From Gemmatimonadaceae bacterium (GTDB lineage Bacteria > Gemmatimonadota > Gemmatimonadetes > Gemmatimonadales > Gemmatimonadaceae), in assembly GCA_016720905.1 (NCBI GenBank), contig JADKJT010000005.1:1-64000 (forward strand): a stretch of DNA of 64,000 nt, given 5' to 3'. Positions 34,580-43,654 of this stretch are shown here, in pieces; position 1 is the stretch's first letter, and the number at the start of each line of letters is the position of its first letter. Position numbers and translations under genes: made by a program. The notes beneath the pieces were generated by a model that worked only from the letters and a program-made list of their open reading frames with translations, was not told where the DNA came from and made no database searches.

Positions 34580-36562
34580 ATGCGTCCCTTGCTCCCTGTC
34601 GTTCTCGCCGCGTTTGCCATGATGGGCCGACCGGCGACATTCGCCGCGACACCGCGACGCAGTGCACCACTGCCGCTCGCGCAGCTGGAAGACAACCGCC
34701 GTGCCGCAGGCGCGCGCATTGCCGACACACTCAGGGTGTCGCTGAGCATACGCGAAGTGCGCTGGCGCCCCGAGGGGTCAGCGGGCGCCGAGCTCAACGC
34801 CTTTGCGTTTGTCGAGGATGGCCAGCCGGCCAAGGTCCCGGGGCCGCTGTTGCGGGCTCCCGCGGGCACCAGCATGCACGTTACCCTGCACAATACGCTC
34901 AGCGTGCAGCTGGTGGTGTTTGGCCTGCACGATCATGCGGCCAACCAGGGTGTGGACTCGATCACGCTGGCCGCGGGCGGGCGCGCGACCGTGTTGTTTC
35001 GGGTGACATCTGCCGGCACGTACTACTACTGGGCACGCGTGCGGCCGGCCGTTCAGCACCCCACCGCACCGGTGCCCGACGACTGGCCGAGTGGGGAAAA
35101 GGGCGAAGGTCCGCTGGTGGGCGCGCTGATTGTCGACACGGCAGGCACCGTGCCGCCGCGCGGTGAGCGCATCCTGCTGATCAGTCGCTGGCTCGACGAC
35201 GACGATGCGCGGGTGCATCACGATCCCGCGTTCAAGATGATGATCAATGGCGCCAGCTGGCCGAATACCGAGCGTTTGCGCTACACCGCCGGCGAAACCG
35301 TGCGCTGGCGCGTCATCAATGCCAGTGCCGCGCAACACCCGATGCACCTGCATGGTTTCTATTTCACGGTGACGTCGCGTGGCGATGGGAACCTCGACTC
35401 GCTCTACACGCCATCGCAACAACGGCGCGTGGTGACGGAGATGCTCCCGGGGAACGGCACGATGTCGCTCACGTGGGTCCCTGAGCGCCCGGGCAATTGG
35501 CTATTCCACTGTCATCTCGTGCGGCACATGGCACTGGTGCAGCGCATCGAACCGCGCGCCGGCACGACAGCGGGCGGCCACGCGATGTCGTCCGTCCATC
35601 ATGCCGAAGAGAACATGGCGGGACTGGTGATGGGGATTCAGGTCGCGCCTCGCGCCGGCGCAGCGGCCGCGCGATCGCTCGCGCTGGCCGCGGGCCGCAA
35701 CCCCGGAGCGCCGGCCATGCGGTCGCTGCGCGTCGTCGCCACGCAGCGTGCGAACGTGTTTGGCAGCACGCCCGGTCATTCGTTCATCTGGCAGCAGGGT
35801 TCCACGACACCGGCGCGTGATTCGATGCAGTTCCCCGGCTCAACGCTCGTGTTGCGTCGCGGCGAACCCACCGCCATTACCGTGGTGAATCGCTTGTCCT
35901 CGCCGCTCGCCGTGCACTGGCATGGCATGGAGATCGAAAGCTGGTTTGATGGCGTCGGCGGCTGGAGCGGAGCAGGCCGCAGCGTGCGGCCGCCAATCGC
36001 GCCGGGCGATTCGTTTGTCGTGCGACTCACGCCGGCGCGCGCAGGCACGTTCATCTATCATACGCACGATGAGGCGGGGAGCGAACTGTCCACGGGCTTG
36101 TACGGCGCGCTGATTGTCGAAGAACCCAACACGCCGCGCGACACCACGCGCGACCACGTGATCGTGATGGGATTGCTGGGCGACGCCACCACGGGGGCGC
36201 TGGCCATCAACGGGCGCACCGAGGCCGTACCACTCACACTCACGCCGGGGAAGCACCGGCTGCGTTTTGTCAGCATTCCCGTCGATGAGCAGATCCGCGT
36301 GGCGTTCGTGCGTGACTCCGTCGTGCAGCAATGGCGCTCGCTTGCGATCGATGGCGCGGATCTGCCCTCCGGGCAGCAAGCCACGGGCGCTGCCCGGCGC
36401 ACCGTCAGTGCGGGCCAGACGTTCGATGTGGAAGTGACCATTCCCGGTGGCGCGCCGGCCGACTACGCGCTGCGCTTCACGACGTTCTGGTATCCCACCG
36501 ATCCGCGGGGTCGAAACGACGCGCCCGTGCTGCGCGTGCCGATTGTCATCCGCCAACCGTGA
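34580..36562 (+). CDS. Multicopper oxidase with permuted copper motifs
   Basis: A 660-residue exported cupredoxin enzyme (signal peptide cut near TFAA). The order of copper motifs is unusual. A first cupredoxin domain has only HDH at 117-119 and a copper-poor YYYWAR. A second carries HPMHLHG (253) and FHCHLVRHM (310), normally at the C-terminal end. A third carries HWHG (446) and HTH (494), normally at the N-terminal end, and a copper-free domain follows. All four ligand sets are present, so a trinuclear centre plus type 1 site could form between domains 2 and 3. Possible roles are copper or iron oxidation or phenol oxidation. It precedes an NTF2-like gene. Confidence 0.85.
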   Translation: MRPLLPVVLAAFAMMGRPATFAATPRRSAPLPLAQLEDNRRAAGARIADTLRVSLSIREVRWRPEGSAGAELNAFAFVEDGQPAKVPGPLLRAPAGTSMHVTLHNTLSVQLVVFGLHDHAANQGVDSITLAAGGRATVLFRVTSAGTYYYWARVRPAVQHPTAPVPDDWPSGEKGEGPLVGALIVDTAGTVPPRGERILLISRWLDDDDARVHHDPAFKMMINGASWPNTERLRYTAGETVRWRVINASAAQHPMHLHGFYFTVTSRGDGNLDSLYTPSQQRRVVTEMLPGNGTMSLTWVPERPGNWLFHCHLVRHMALVQRIEPRAGTTAGGHAMSSVHHAEENMAGLVMGIQVAPRAGAAAARSLALAAGRNPGAPAMRSLRVVATQRANVFGSTPGHSFIWQQGSTTPARDSMQFPGSTLVLRRGEPTAITVVNRLSSPLAVHWHGMEIESWFDGVGGWSGAGRSVRPPIAPGDSFVVRLTPARAGTFIYHTHDEAGSELSTGLYGALIVEEPNTPRDTTRDHVIVMGLLGDATTGALAINGRTEAVPLTLTPGKHRLRFVSIPVDEQIRVAFVRDSVVQQWRSLAIDGADLPSGQQATGAARRTVSAGQTFDVEVTIPGGAPADYALRFTTFWYPTDPRGRNDAPVLRVPIVIRQP

Positions 36563-36573
36563 ACCGGGGCCTC

Positions 36574-37104
36574 ATGTCGCGCCCATCACATCGGCAGACC
36601 GCCCGTGCCGGACTGATCCTGCTTGTCGCCAGCATCACCCCGCGCCTGTCGGTGAGCGCGCAATCAGTCGGGGCACCGCTCACCGCCGCCGCCGTTCGCG
36701 CGGCCCGCGCGCGCTCGAATAATGCCATCGCCGTGCACGACACCGCGACGCTGGTGGCGCTCGCGTCGCCCTCGTACCACTCGGTGAGCTCGCGCAATGT
36801 GCACACCGACGGGCGCGCCGAAGTTGGCGCGCAATATGGCGCGCAGTTTGCCGCGCTCCCCGACGTGCGGTACGTGCGCACGCCGCAGGCGGTGCGCGTC
36901 TATGCGCCGTGGGCGATGGCCGACGAGCGCGGCACGTGGGTGGGCACCTGGACGGAGCCCGATGGACCGGTCGTCATCCGCGGGAATTACAGCGCTAAAT
37001 GGCGCCGCATTGACGGCGCCTGGCTGCTTGAGGCGGAGGTGTTCACGCCGTTGTCGTGCCGCGGGTCGTCGTACTGCACCAAAACGCCGGACCAGCCGAA
37101 GTAG
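36574..37104 (+). CDS. Exported NTF2-like (DUF4440) protein
   Basis: A 176-residue secreted protein. A signal peptide (SRPSHRQTARAG, cut near SVSAQ) precedes an NTF2/DUF4440-like domain: helix ARARSNNAIAVHDTATLV, strand SPSYHSVSS, then YAPWAMADERGTWVGTW and NYSAKWRRIDGAWLLEAEVF. Two cysteines lie close to the C-terminus (CRGSSYC). An in-frame GTG at 36559 overlapping the oxidase stop (GTGA) is an alternative start and suggests co-translation with the oxidase. Function unknown. It ends nine bases from the convergent gene at 37114. Confidence 0.78.
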   Translation: MSRPSHRQTARAGLILLVASITPRLSVSAQSVGAPLTAAAVRAARARSNNAIAVHDTATLVALASPSYHSVSSRNVHTDGRAEVGAQYGAQFAALPDVRYVRTPQAVRVYAPWAMADERGTWVGTWTEPDGPVVIRGNYSAKWRRIDGAWLLEAEVFTPLSCRGSSYCTKTPDQPK

Positions 37105-37113
37105 GCCGCGTCG

Positions 37114-38241
37114 TCACCGGCTGAAATGCACTGCGGTCATACGAGGCCAGTACAGCGTACGCTGACCGCTTACACTGAGCAGGTCGGCAAACGTGAAGCT
37201 GTTCGCCACGTGCGTCACCAGCAGATCGCCACCAGGCCCCGTCAACGTGGGATGCGCCTTGGCCGCATACACGAATGGCTGCGCGGCATCTGACTCCGGT
37301 GGACGATACACCGTCATCGGCGCGGTCCACGGCCCGGTGATGGCCGGCGCGGTGCGCAGGCCAATCGTCGTGGCGCCGAATCCATAACTGGCGACGTGCA
37401 CAAACACGTGGCGCTGCGCGTCCCAGTGGATGGAGCACTCAGCCCCGGCGTCGTCCATCACGGCGGTGGGACCGCTGGTGCCAACGGCGGTCGTTGGTTG
37501 CCACCCTGTGGTTGGCCCCGTCCACCACTGCGCCGCTGACAGATTGCCGCTGGCGAGCGCACCGGCCGAGTAACGCACCAGCAGTCCGCGTTTGGTGCCT
37601 TGCGTGGGCACCGCCAGCGCCACGACCTGATCGCCATCGCGCACCACCGCCGTGGCGGGAATCGCATCGAAGGGCAACGATGGCCCGTCCACCATGCGCA
37701 CGTGCCACGCGCCGGGTTCGGCGTCGGGATTGTCGATCACCGCCAACGCATATCCGGACACCACGAACCCGAGGCCGATGCCGGGCGTCGACCGCACCGA
37801 CGTGAGGAATACCACCAACGGTCCTTCCGTCAGTCGAAGACCATGGCCAGGCCAGTACCAGTTGGTGCCGACACCAGGGAAAAACGCGGTTGGTGATGAT
37901 GCGTTGGTCTGATTCCACGCGAACGCCATGGTCGCGGTGACCGGATCATTCCCCGTTTGCACGGCGATGGTATTGCGCGGCAGCCGGGCCGTGCTGCGCA
38001 CTGGTGGTTCACCGGCCGACACGAAGGAGTCGCCAAACAACCAGAGTGTGCGGCCCGATGACAGCGGAATGGTGAGTGCGGCGTCGCCACCCAACCACCG
38101 ACGGTCCTGTCGGAAGAGCGTATCCGCGGCGGCGTAGGCGCGGCCCACGGCCGTCAGCGCCACCGGCGGCGCGATCGTGGTGGACGAGTCGCACGCGCTT
38201 GCCGTGATCCCCAGCAGGGCAATACCGCCTCGACGTCGCAT
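37114..38241 (-). CDS. DUF4185-like beta-propeller lipoprotein
   Basis: A 375-residue exported protein with a signal ending in ITASAC, a weak lipobox. After a short linker it opens with RRWLGGDAALTIPLSSG and LWLFGDSFV, a pattern of DUF4185 and related five-bladed glycosidase-like propellers, and continues with regularly spaced strands. Known relatives include secreted sugar-binding or arabinofuranosidase-like proteins, but no catalytic residues can be named here. It is convergent with the gene at 36574-37104. Confidence 0.68.
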   Translation of the reverse strand: MRRRGGIALLGITASACDSSTTIAPPVALTAVGRAYAAADTLFRQDRRWLGGDAALTIPLSSGRTLWLFGDSFVSAGEPPVRSTARLPRNTIAVQTGNDPVTATMAFAWNQTNASSPTAFFPGVGTNWYWPGHGLRLTEGPLVVFLTSVRSTPGIGLGFVVSGYALAVIDNPDAEPGAWHVRMVDGPSLPFDAIPATAVVRDGDQVVALAVPTQGTKRGLLVRYSAGALASGNLSAAQWWTGPTTGWQPTTAVGTSGPTAVMDDAGAECSIHWDAQRHVFVHVASYGFGATTIGLRTAPAITGPWTAPMTVYRPPESDAAQPFVYAAKAHPTLTGPGGDLLVTHVANSFTFADLLSVSGQRTLYWPRMTAVHFSR

Positions 38242-38337
38242 ACATGGTCCAGGGGCTGAGGTCCTGCCGAAACGAAGTGCGATTCGTCGCGTACGGCAAG
38301 GACGTGAGTCGTCGTCGCCTCTTTGTCGGGAGTGTTC

Positions 38338-39489
38338 ATGCCTGGATCATCCCGCGCGGCTCGTCTGATCGCGGCAGTCGGTGCGTTCGGTGTCAGCAGT
38401 TGCGTCGCCCATCGGTCTGGCGGTGCGCCACTCGATGGCCAGCGTGCCCATGATCCTGCGGCAGCGGCGTCGCTGGCTCAACAGGTGGAGGCGCTTCGCG
38501 TCGCGCAGCGCATCCCGGGACTCGCGATGGTCGTGTTGCGAGACACCACGGTCGTGTTGGCGCGCGGCTTCGGTTATGCGAATGTCGAGCAACAACGACC
38601 GGTGACACCCGAGACGCCGTTCAACATTGCGTCGGTCAGCAAACCCATCTCCGCCGTGGTGGCACTCCGGCTGGTGCAGGATGGGCGGCTGGACCTCGAC
38701 CGGCCGATGCGCCGTTATGAAACCTTCGCCGAGTTTTGCGAGGAGGCGCGTGCAAACGGCGGTATTTTTTTCGGGGACTATGCGTGCACCGGCGACGCAC
38801 TCACCTTGCGGCATGTGCTGTCGATGACCGCGAATGGCCAACCGGGCACACGATTCTGGTACAATCCGCCGTCGTACTCGTGGGCCTCGCGTCCGATGGC
38901 TGAGGTCACGGGCGTCGCGTTCTCGAGTCTGGTTGACTCGCTCGTGATGCGGCCGGCCGGCATGCGCAACGCGGCGCGTGTCTTTCGGCGCCTGCCGTTG
39001 CGTCCTGAACTCGCGGCACTGTTGGCGGCACCGTATCACGTTGACTCGACCGGACAGACGGTGCGGTCCGACCCGCCGCCGTCGCAGGGCGATGGGGCGG
39101 CCGGCGGCGTGATTGCCAGTGCGATGGATCTGGCACGTTTCGATATCGCACTGATGAGCGGCCAATTGCTCAATCCCGCGATGCGGGCACAACTCTTTGC
39201 GCCGACGCGCACTCCGTCCGGCGCGTCCTTGCCCTATGGACTGGGGTGGTTTCTCGCCGAGCACGAGGCACGTCGGCTGGCGTGGCATACAGGAGTCTGG
39301 GAGGGTCAGTACTCGGCACTGTACCTGAAAGTGCTGAGTGACCGGCCCACAGAGCGTGTGACGCTGATTCTCCTGGCCAATAGTGACGCGCTGCAGTGGG
39401 CGAGCCGGCTTGATGAGGCCGCGATTGAACGGTCACCGTTTGCGATGGCATTCCTGGCGACCTTTCCCTCTCAATATTCCTCAAGATAA
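38338..39489 (+). CDS. Exported serine hydrolase (class C beta-lactamase fold)
   Basis: A 383-residue predicted lipoprotein (FGVSSC, cysteine at 22). Catalytic S99 and K102 lie in ASVSKPIS, tyrosine probably that of RFWYNPPSYSW near residue 180, and WHTGVWEG stands for the KTG/HSG motif. The family covers beta-lactamases, DD-peptidases and esterases; the variant tyrosine motif speaks against a true beta-lactamase. The ATG at 38338 has GGGAG five bases upstream. A 9-nt-phased inverted repeat follows its stop at once. Confidence 0.88.
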   Translation: MPGSSRAARLIAAVGAFGVSSCVAHRSGGAPLDGQRAHDPAAAASLAQQVEALRVAQRIPGLAMVVLRDTTVVLARGFGYANVEQQRPVTPETPFNIASVSKPISAVVALRLVQDGRLDLDRPMRRYETFAEFCEEARANGGIFFGDYACTGDALTLRHVLSMTANGQPGTRFWYNPPSYSWASRPMAEVTGVAFSSLVDSLVMRPAGMRNAARVFRRLPLRPELAALLAAPYHVDSTGQTVRSDPPPSQGDGAAGGVIASAMDLARFDIALMSGQLLNPAMRAQLFAPTRTPSGASLPYGLGWFLAEHEARRLAWHTGVWEGQYSALYLKVLSDRPTERVTLILLANSDALQWASRLDEAAIERSPFAMAFLATFPSQYSSR

Positions 39490-39496
39490 CAACTCG

Positions 39497-39550
39497 GAAC
39501 CGCAGAGGACGCAGGCGACGCATCGATATCCCGCGCGCGCCCTGCGGTTC
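39497..39550. repeat. 9-nt-phased inverted repeat element, copy 2
   Basis: Perfect 9-base arms GAACCGCAG (39497-39505) and CTGCGGTTC (39542-39550). The left arm runs into three 9-base units CGCAGAGGA, CGCAGGCGA and CGCATCGAT, the same phase as in the element at 23286-23386, which also starts GAACCGC. It lies in the 100-base gap between the convergent serine hydrolase and kinase genes, so it could act as a two-way terminator. No T tract is present. Confidence 0.7.
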
Positions 39551-39589
39551 AAGGCAGTTCCTCCGCTACACGACTGGGATCAAGCCTTG

Positions 39590-42187
39590 TTATCGAGCCG
39601 GGCGTACCAGCGATTCAAACGGTGCGTAGCCGTGCAGGGCGTCCAGCTCGAAGGCGAAGTGCCACTGCTGCATGTGGCGGCCTTCACTGGTGGACAACTT
39701 GAGCAACTGCACGGCCTGGTCGTTGTCGCCGAGCGCACCGACAATGGCGGCGCGCCAGTAGGTGTGGCCGCCAAACAGCCATGGCTGGTGTAGCGCGCCC
39801 AGCGAATCGGCAATCATGCGTGCGCGGTTGCGGTTGCCGCGCGCCAACTCGCTGAGCGCGAGGTAGCCCGTCGCGTCCATGTCTTTCGCATTGTGCGCGA
39901 TCGTCGTGAACCGCGCGACCGCACTGTCAGCGACTCCGCGGGCCAGCATCGTGAGCCCCTCGTAAAACAACCGGGAAGGGCTGGGTGCGGAAGACGGTGC
40001 GCGCTTGTACCAGTCGCCGGCCATCGTGAGCAGCCTGCGGCTGGTGGCGGAATCGCCGTGCACCCGAAACTCGAGCGCGCCCAGAAGCACGTCGGACGGC
40101 GCCCGCGCATTGGAATCACGGGTGTCGCGCAATAGCGAATCGGCGACGGCGATGGCAGCCGCATCTTGCCGCAATCCTGCCAGCGCGCGGAGCCGTTGCC
40201 CACGCACGAACGCGAGATCGGAGAACGCCGATTCCCGCGTCCTCCACAGCTGCAATTCCCGATCGTGAGCACCGGCTTGATGCAGGGCCTCGGCAAATTC
40301 ACGCACAAAGTTTCGCGTGGCCTGGCCTCCGATCAGCGCGAATGTGGACTCGGCCGCGAGTAACGCGGGGACGGCGAGTCGTGGCTGCAGCAGGTAGTTG
40401 GCCGCCTCACCGACCAGATAGAGTGGAACACCGGCAGAGTCCCGGGCGGCAAGCTGCTGGGCCGCTCGCAGTCCGTTCGCGAGGTTGCCTTCCAGTTCGG
40501 CGCGTCCAAAATCCTGTTGGGCGCGCTCGGCCGCGGTGAGGCCGCCCGGGAGGCGGTCAACCTTGCGCTGCAGCGTATCCGCGCGCGCGTACTCGCCGGC
40601 GTTGAGGTATTGTCGAATGAGGAGACTGTACGCTTGCACATAGCTGCTGTCGATGGCAATCGCGCGCTCGAAAAACGGCCGTGATCCCCGGTTGTCGCCA
40701 CCCGTGGCGAACCGTTCGAACCCGGCGGCGAACTCCTGATACGCCGCGTACTTGGGTGCGCGAAAGCCTTCAGGGAGCACGCTCAAGTCTCGCCGTCGGC
40801 CCAGCGCGCCCAGCAAGCGATCACCCAACGCATCCACGGCGCCAACCGGATCGGCGGTTGAGCCTGCGGAAGGCACCAACGTCTGCACCACGCGACCGGT
40901 CTGCACTTCGCTCACCTGCGCCTGCAGCACCAGCGAGTCGCCGCGCAGCACGACGCTGCCTGACACCAGCAAACCCGCATGCGTCGCGTCGGCGAGTCGC
41001 TGCAATCGCGTGGCCTGTCCGCCCGTCGTGTCGCGAAGCGCCAGCAAGACGGTATTGGACGGCACGACATCAATGGCCCCATCCTGCGCGATGTTCTGGG
41101 CAAGCCGGTCGGAGGCGATCAAGCCGATGTGGTCGAAGCGCGAGTCGCCGGTCAGATTCTCAAAAGGCGCGATGAGCAGCCGTGACGACACGGCGACGCG
41201 CGCCGGAGACGTCACACGCCGCGCATACCAGATGGTCGCCGTGGTGACCGCAGTGAGCAGCAGCGTGGCCGCCACCCAGCGCAGTCGGCGGCGACTTGAC
41301 GGAGTGTTGGGACGCGAGATCGTGGTCGTTGGTGTCGGTGTGGCCAGCACATCGAGTTCACGTACGACTTCGTCGGCACTCTGTGGACGATCGGCCGGAC
41401 GCTTCTCGAGGCACCGCATGATGAGCGCCGCGAGCGCGGCCGGCACGGCGGGCCGACGAACCGCCACGCCCTCAGGCGCTTCGACCACGTGCGCGGCCAG
41501 CAATGCCTGCGTGGTGCGCCCCGCGAATGGCGGTCGACCCGCGAGCATTTCGTAGGCCACTACGCCAAACGCGTACAGATCGGCGCGATGATCGATCGCC
41601 GGATCCGCGCTCACCTGTTCGGGTGACATGTACGCGGGCGTGCCGACGGCCACGCCCGCCGCTGTGACCAGGCGGTGTCCCACCGTGGTGGCGTCGATGA
41701 GCGCCTTGGCGACACCGAAGTCCGTGACGAGGGCAATCCCACCCGTCAGGAGAATGTTCTCCGGCTTGATGTCACGATGCACAATGCCCTGTTCGTGCGC
41801 GTAGGCCAGGGCGCTGGCGATCTCGCGCAGCAACCGCACGGATTCGGCGACGGGAAGCTCCCCGCCGCGCGTGATGCGATCGCGCAGCGATTCGCCGTCG
41901 ACGAACGGCATGGTGAAGTACGGCAACCCCTCGGCGCTCCCGGTGGTCAGCAGCGGGACGATATGCGGGTGCTGCAATCGCGCGGCCAACGCGATCTCGC
42001 GTTGAAAGCGCGCCATCGACACATCCGCGGCCAGTTCCGGCGGCAGCACCTTGATGACGATGCGACGCCGGAGCGCCACTTCGTCGGCGACGAACACGCG
42101 CGACATGCCACCGCCGCCGAGTTCGCGCTGGATGGCGAAATTGGCTCCAAGCGCTGTCTCGAGTTGCGCACGTAGGGTTTGGGTCAT
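39590..42187 (-). CDS. Transmembrane Ser/Thr protein kinase with TPR-like tail
   Basis: An 865-residue kinase. The kinase domain (about 16-275) has ELGGGGMSRVF, VIKVLP with the ATP lysine, HRDIKPEN, TDFGVAKAL and GTPAYMSPEQ. A single transmembrane helix lies near 308-328. The outer part begins with an adenylate-cyclase-associated type domain (LLIAPFENLTGDSRFDHIG, FlgO/CsgG-like), then TPR-like helices. This layout is common in Gemmatimonadota and Acidobacteria. No target gene is adjacent; the thioesterase gene upstream is on the same strand, 76 bases away. It differs from the kinase at 19010 in having an N-terminal kinase domain without a leader. Confidence 0.92.
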   Translation of the reverse strand: MTQTLRAQLETALGANFAIQRELGGGGMSRVFVADEVALRRRIVIKVLPPELAADVSMARFQREIALAARLQHPHIVPLLTTGSAEGLPYFTMPFVDGESLRDRITRGGELPVAESVRLLREIASALAYAHEQGIVHRDIKPENILLTGGIALVTDFGVAKALIDATTVGHRLVTAAGVAVGTPAYMSPEQVSADPAIDHRADLYAFGVVAYEMLAGRPPFAGRTTQALLAAHVVEAPEGVAVRRPAVPAALAALIMRCLEKRPADRPQSADEVVRELDVLATPTPTTTISRPNTPSSRRRLRWVAATLLLTAVTTATIWYARRVTSPARVAVSSRLLIAPFENLTGDSRFDHIGLIASDRLAQNIAQDGAIDVVPSNTVLLALRDTTGGQATRLQRLADATHAGLLVSGSVVLRGDSLVLQAQVSEVQTGRVVQTLVPSAGSTADPVGAVDALGDRLLGALGRRRDLSVLPEGFRAPKYAAYQEFAAGFERFATGGDNRGSRPFFERAIAIDSSYVQAYSLLIRQYLNAGEYARADTLQRKVDRLPGGLTAAERAQQDFGRAELEGNLANGLRAAQQLAARDSAGVPLYLVGEAANYLLQPRLAVPALLAAESTFALIGGQATRNFVREFAEALHQAGAHDRELQLWRTRESAFSDLAFVRGQRLRALAGLRQDAAAIAVADSLLRDTRDSNARAPSDVLLGALEFRVHGDSATSRRLLTMAGDWYKRAPSSAPSPSRLFYEGLTMLARGVADSAVARFTTIAHNAKDMDATGYLALSELARGNRNRARMIADSLGALHQPWLFGGHTYWRAAIVGALGDNDQAVQLLKLSTSEGRHMQQWHFAFELDALHGYAPFESLVRPAR

Positions 42188-42263
42188 TCAAGCTCGTCGG
42201 GGATGGGCGTCGCGCACCAACAGGAACATGGGACTGGGTGCCTGCCCATGCAACGCGTCCATC

Positions 42264-42713
42264 CTAGGCGCCTGCAGTCACGTCCGGATCGCCACACGCC
42301 CGCCGCCACGCCACCGTCGGCGCAATCAGTCGACGGGTTGTCAGATCGAACAACCCCACCGTGTAGGTGGCCACGACGCACACTGTCCCATCCGGTGTGC
42401 GCATCACCTGCACGACGGTGCCGGTCCGGGTGGACGTGGCCGACGTGTACGTCTCGATCACGATTCGCTGCCGCAGGTGCACTTCGCGCCGGAACTGCAC
42501 CGTGACCGCCACGATCACCGGCGCCTGGCCGCACTCCCGGATGACATCGTACCCGTGGCCGCGCTCGGTGATCATCTGCCAGCGTGCCCGATCGAAGTAC
42601 TCCATCGTGGCCAGGTTGTTGAGATGCCCCAGCAAATCGATGTCCTGCTCGTCCACCAGCCACTCGGTGGTGTGGATCGGCCAGCCGGGCAACGGCGGTG
42701 CAGGTTGACTCAT
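42264..42713 (-). CDS. Acyl-CoA thioesterase (4HBT hot-dog fold)
   Basis: A 149-residue hot-dog protein of the YbgC/FadM-like 4HBT group. TTEWLVDEQDIDLLGHLNNLATMEYFDRAR holds the catalytic D and the LGHLNN loop, followed by QFRREVHLRQRIVIET. It would hydrolyse acyl-CoA in the cytoplasm. The start is the ATG at 42713; longer frames upstream overlap the divergent DUF1905 gene. Its 48-base intergenic region with that gene must carry both promoters. Confidence 0.9.
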   Translation of the reverse strand: MSQPAPPLPGWPIHTTEWLVDEQDIDLLGHLNNLATMEYFDRARWQMITERGHGYDVIRECGQAPVIVAVTVQFRREVHLRQRIVIETYTSATSTRTGTVVQVMRTPDGTVCVVATYTVGLFDLTTRRLIAPTVAWRRACGDPDVTAGA

Positions 42714-42761
42714 GTCCAGCGGTCCTGTTTGAGGATCAGATGATAGGATAAGTTGGACACC

Positions 42762-43040
42762 ATGGCGCAACCACTTGGCGGCCGCTTCACCGCGACACTT
42801 TTTCGCTACCCTGGCAAGGGCGGTTGGACGTTCGCGCCCGTTCCCGATAAGTATGCACCACCGGTGACGCGTGGATGGGGGCGAACCCCCGTGATCGCCA
42901 CGGTGAATGGGACCACGTGGGAGACCAGCGTCTGGCGTGGCAAGGATGGACGCACGCTGCTGGCCGTTCCGGCGCAGGTGCGCGGGGCACTGGGCGATGG
43001 CGACGCCGTGAAGGTCCAACTCACCTTTCGCTCGCTGTAG
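42762..43040 (+). CDS. DUF1905 domain protein
   Basis: A 92-residue protein with the DUF1905 pattern: FTATLFRYPGKGGWTFAPVP, TRGWGRTPVIATVNGTTWET, LLAVPAQVRGALG and DGDAVKVQL, a small beta-barrel of unknown role. The ATG at 42762 is used; a TTG at 42753 is the only earlier option. The GNAT gene follows two bases after its stop, so the two are probably one operon. Confidence 0.88.
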   Translation: MAQPLGGRFTATLFRYPGKGGWTFAPVPDKYAPPVTRGWGRTPVIATVNGTTWETSVWRGKDGRTLLAVPAQVRGALGDGDAVKVQLTFRSL

Positions 43041-43042
43041 CC

Positions 43043-43600
43043 ATGGTGCACACCGTCCTCCCGACCCTGCGCACGCGGCGACTGATCCTGCGTCCATTCA
43101 CGCTTGCCGACGCCCCCGCAGTGCAGCGACTGGCAGGCGCGCCGGAGATTTACAGCACCACGCGCACCATCCCGCATCCGTACGAGGATGGCATGGCCGA
43201 GGCGTGGATCTCGTCGCGCGCGGACGCCTTCGCGGCCGGACAGGCTGCGTCGTTTGCCGTCACGCTCGAGGACAATACTCTCGTGGGCGCCACCGGACTG
43301 AATCTGGAGCCGGCGGATCATCGGGCGGAACTTGGCTACTGGATCGGCGTTCCGTACTGGGGGCATGGGTATGCCACCGAATCGGCCGAGGCCGTGATGG
43401 CCTTCGGTTTCGAGTCGCTGCAACTGCATCGCATTCATGCCTGTTTTCTGCGACGCAATCCGGCGTCGGGCCGCGTGATGGAAAAGCTGGGCATGCAGTA
43501 CGAGGGAACGCGGCGGCAGCACGAGGTGAAGCTTGGTGTGCACGAGGATCTGGTGCACTACGGTATCTTGCGCACCGATCCGCGCGGACCGACGGCCTGA
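43043..43600 (+). CDS. GNAT N-acetyltransferase (RimJ-like)
   Basis: A 185-residue acetyltransferase of the Acetyltransf_3/RimJ-RimL group: LRTRRLILRPFTLADAPA at the N-terminus, ELGYWIGVPYWGHGYATES as the acetyl-CoA-binding motif A, then HACFLRRNPASGRVMEKLGM. It transfers acetyl to an amino group, possibly ribosomal protein or drug. Cytoplasmic. It begins two bases after the DUF1905 gene. Confidence 0.93.
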   Translation: MVHTVLPTLRTRRLILRPFTLADAPAVQRLAGAPEIYSTTRTIPHPYEDGMAEAWISSRADAFAAGQAASFAVTLEDNTLVGATGLNLEPADHRAELGYWIGVPYWGHGYATESAEAVMAFGFESLQLHRIHACFLRRNPASGRVMEKLGMQYEGTRRQHEVKLGVHEDLVHYGILRTDPRGPTA

Positions 43601-43654
43601 CACGTGTGGTGATCCTGCCTCACGAGAGTTCCCTCCTCAACGCACGAGCCAGAC

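Noticed and set aside
42714..43097. Longer thioesterase frame to 43097
   Set aside because: It overlaps the DUF1905 and GNAT genes, and the hot-dog domain begins just after the ATG at 42713.
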